Under the pieces are notes generated by a model, which searched no databases, was not told the origin of the DNA, and was given only the letters and a program-made list of their open reading frames with translations. This document shows, one piece after another, positions 6,483 through 8,267 of a DNA stretch of 8,267 nucleotides. A program made the position numbers and the translations under genes. Source of the stretch: Anaerolineales bacterium (lineage in GTDB: Bacteria > Chloroflexota > Anaerolineae > Anaerolineales > UBA11657); assembly GCA_947503585.1 (NCBI GenBank), contig CANNEJ010000056.1:1-8267 (forward strand). Reading direction: 5' to 3'. The stretch's first letter is position 1, and the number at the start of each line of letters is the position of its first letter.

Positions 6483-8267
6483 ATGACTGCGCTGCCGGCA
6501 ATGCGCCCGCGCCCGTGGCTGGCGCTGGGCGGGCTGCTTGCACTGCTGCTGCCCGCGTGCTGGCCATATCTGGCAGGGGAACTGCCGCGCACCAATGACA
6601 CCGAGGCGCTGGTGTACCGCGCGTTTGCGCTGCTGCAGTCACTGCGTGCCGGTGACTGGCTGGCGCGCTGGGCACCGCAGCTTGTGCATGGCTATGGCTA
6701 CCCGGTCTTTCATTATTTTCCAAACCTGACCTTCTATCTGCTGGCAGGTGTGCATCTCGTTAGTGGCAGCAGCTTGTTGGCTGCCTACCGGTGGGTGATG
6801 TGCGCCGCGATTGCGGCCGCTGCACTGGGTGCGTGGCAGCTTGGACGCACGCTTTGGGGCCGTGATACTGCCGGCTTGCTCGCGGCCGCGGCGTACATTT
6901 ATTCGCCGTACATTTTGTACACCGCGCATGTGCGCGGCGGCCTGCCGGAGCTGCTGGCGCTGGCTGCGCTGCCATGGGCGCTGGAACGCTGGATTGCGGC
7001 CGCCGGCGGCAGCCGCCGGGCAATGCTCGCAGGCGGTGCACTGTATGCCGCAATGATCCTTTCGCACGGCGGCGCTGCGCTGCAGGCTTCGGTTCCGCTG
7101 GCGCTGGGCGCGGTGTGGCTGGGGCGCAGCGCCGGGCTTTGGCGCGCCGTGCGCAGCGTTGCGCAGTGTGCGCTGCTGGGCCTGGCGCTTGCCGCATTCC
7201 ACTGGCTGCCCGCAATATTGGAGATTGAATACGCACAGGTGCAGCAGGGCTACGGCGCCACCAACATTCGCTATGACCTGAACTTTATTGGCGGCGCGGA
7301 TTTGTTCACCTATCCGCGCCTGCCGTTAAATGGCGATTTACTGAACCCGCCGGTGCTGCGCCCGCTGGGTGTGATCGCGCTGGGCGCCGCGCTGGTTACG
7401 CTGCTTTTGCGCCGCAGGGATGCGGCAGCGTGGGGCTTGGCGGCACTAGCCGGCTTGTGTGTTTATCTTGCGCTGGCGCAGTCGCGCTGGGTTTGGGATG
7501 CGCTGCCGCTGCTGCAGCGCACGCTGTGGCCGTGGCGTTTGCTGGGACCGGCTGCGCTGCTGCTGGCGCTGCTGGCAGCGGGAGTTGAGGCCAGTTCGGC
7601 GGGCATTAGCCGCTGGCTGGCGCCCGTGCTGCTGCTGGCAATTGCGGCCAGCGCGCTGCCATTTATGTTTCCGCCACGCGCTTTGCTGACTGCGCCCGTT
7701 AGCAGTGCGCAGCTGGCCAACTCCGAGCTGCCGCCGCTGCTGATTGGTACCACCACCACCGCCGAATATCTGCCGCGTTGGGTGACGGCGCTGCCGGACA
7801 GCAGCGCGCAGCGCGTTGCGCTGCAAAACAGCGCCGACCCGGATCGTCTTGTGCGCGCTGCCCTGCCACCGGACGCATCTGTTGTGCACGCCCGCAACGG
7901 TTGGCTGCGCGACGAGTACGAGTTGCAGGCTGTGGCGCCGTTTGAGCTGGTGTTTCGGCAGTTCTACTTTCCCGGCTGGCACGCGGAGTTGGATGGCCGG
8001 CGGCTGCCAGTACGCGTGACTGCGCCGCACGGGTTGGTGGCGGTGAATGTTCCTGCTGGCAATCACCGCTTGGTGCTGCAGTTTGGCAGCACAACTGTGC
8101 GCAGCGTTGCGGAGGCGCTGAGTGCGGCGGCTTGGCTGTTGTGGGTGTTTCAAGTGGCAGCCAATTTGCTGGTCGGGGCTGCGCGCACACACGTGGCAGC
8201 TGCGGCGCCGCCTGCCGCCGGGCTGCGCCGCAGTGCTGCCGCGGCTGCTTTGTTCGCGGTGTTTTAT
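6483..8267 (+). CDS. Large polytopic membrane protein, 6-pyruvoyl-tetrahydropterin synthase-related / YfhO-like, 3'-truncated
   Basis: The frame runs open from ATG 6483 to the window end (595 codons, no stop), so the C-terminus is missing. It resembles the membrane family named 'PTPS-related' (known from Chloroflexota and others) and, at its C-terminal part, YfhO-like proteins. The name is historical and no pterin chemistry is implied. Seen: a first membrane helix at about 12-30; a loop with PRTNDTE (Asp39), reminiscent of the acidic loop of GT-C glycosyltransferases; GYGYPVFHYFP (70-80); SPYILYTAHVRGGLPELLA with Arg151 and Glu156; many Leu/Ala-rich helices; IGTTTTAEYLPRWV from 421; and FYFPGWHAELDGRR (494-507), a beta-rich extracytoplasmic piece, followed by another helix. 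It may be a GT-C-like glycosyltransferase or a lipid-carrier protein, but its activity is unknown. It follows the ABC pair by 13 bases and is probably co-transcribed. Confidence 0.85.
   Translation, partial: MTALPAMRPRPWLALGGLLALLLPACWPYLAGELPRTNDTEALVYRAFALLQSLRAGDWLARWAPQLVHGYGYPVFHYFPNLTFYLLAGVHLVSGSSLLAAYRWVMCAAIAAAALGAWQLGRTLWGRDTAGLLAAAAYIYSPYILYTAHVRGGLPELLALAALPWALERWIAAAGGSRRAMLAGGALYAAMILSHGGAALQASVPLALGAVWLGRSAGLWRAVRSVAQCALLGLALAAFHWLPAILEIEYAQVQQGYGATNIRYDLNFIGGADLFTYPRLPLNGDLLNPPVLRPLGVIALGAALVTLLLRRRDAAAWGLAALAGLCVYLALAQSRWVWDALPLLQRTLWPWRLLGPAALLLALLAAGVEASSAGISRWLAPVLLLAIAASALPFMFPPRALLTAPVSSAQLANSELPPLLIGTTTTAEYLPRWVTALPDSSAQRVALQNSADPDRLVRAALPPDASVVHARNGWLRDEYELQAVAPFELVFRQFYFPGWHAELDGRRLPVRVTAPHGLVAVNVPAGNHRLVLQFGSTTVRSVAEALSAAAWLLWVFQVAANLLVGAARTHVAAAAPPAAGLRRSAAAAALFAVFY

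Noticed and set aside
7746..7763. (ACC)4 triplet run as a microsatellite
   Set aside because: It encodes the Thr run of the family-typical IGTTTTAEYLP motif, so coding constraint explains it and phase variation is not suggested by a triplet repeat of four.

Overview
The window is a GC-rich bacterial chromosomal segment (by eye around 60% GC or a little more, with G-rich, CTG/GCG-heavy coding strands). It contains six protein genes packed tightly together. I see no rRNA, tRNA, CRISPR array, insertion sequence, phage gene or attachment site. The best guess for the organism is a member of the Chloroflexota. The main support is the last gene, a large membrane protein of the 'PTPS-related' type (hallmarks RGGLPE, IGTTTTAEYLP and a C-terminal YFPGW...DG), seen together with a type-5 uracil-DNA glycosylase and a heterodimeric ABC exporter. 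This is inference from memory of the families and not a computed placement.

Left part (1-1815): a 5'-truncated Fe-S type-5 uracil-DNA glycosylase reads rightward and faces a leftward aldo/keto reductase across a 168-base AT-richer gap. That gap holds a small hairpin and a 9-base direct repeat. The two genes are convergent and nothing in the sequence links their functions.

Divergent control region (1816-1959): a perfect -10 box (TATAAT) on the minus strand for the reductase and an extended -10 (TGCTATACT) on the plus strand for rarD lie so close that the two promoters, if real, overlap.

Right part (1960-8267): rarD, two ABC exporter half-transporters and the large membrane protein follow on the plus strand with gaps of 27, 4 and 13 bases, which suggests one transcription unit. 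The two half-transporters are complementary. The first has an Asp where the catalytic Glu should be but keeps a canonical LSGGQ. The second keeps the Glu but has LSMGQ. Together they would form one competent and one degenerate ATP site, the arrangement known from TM287/288-type heterodimeric exporters. The last gene runs off the window end.

I found no new defence, mobile or RNA system here. The points worth a second look are the asymmetric ABC pair, its tight linkage to a polytopic membrane protein of unknown function, and the overlapping divergent promoters.
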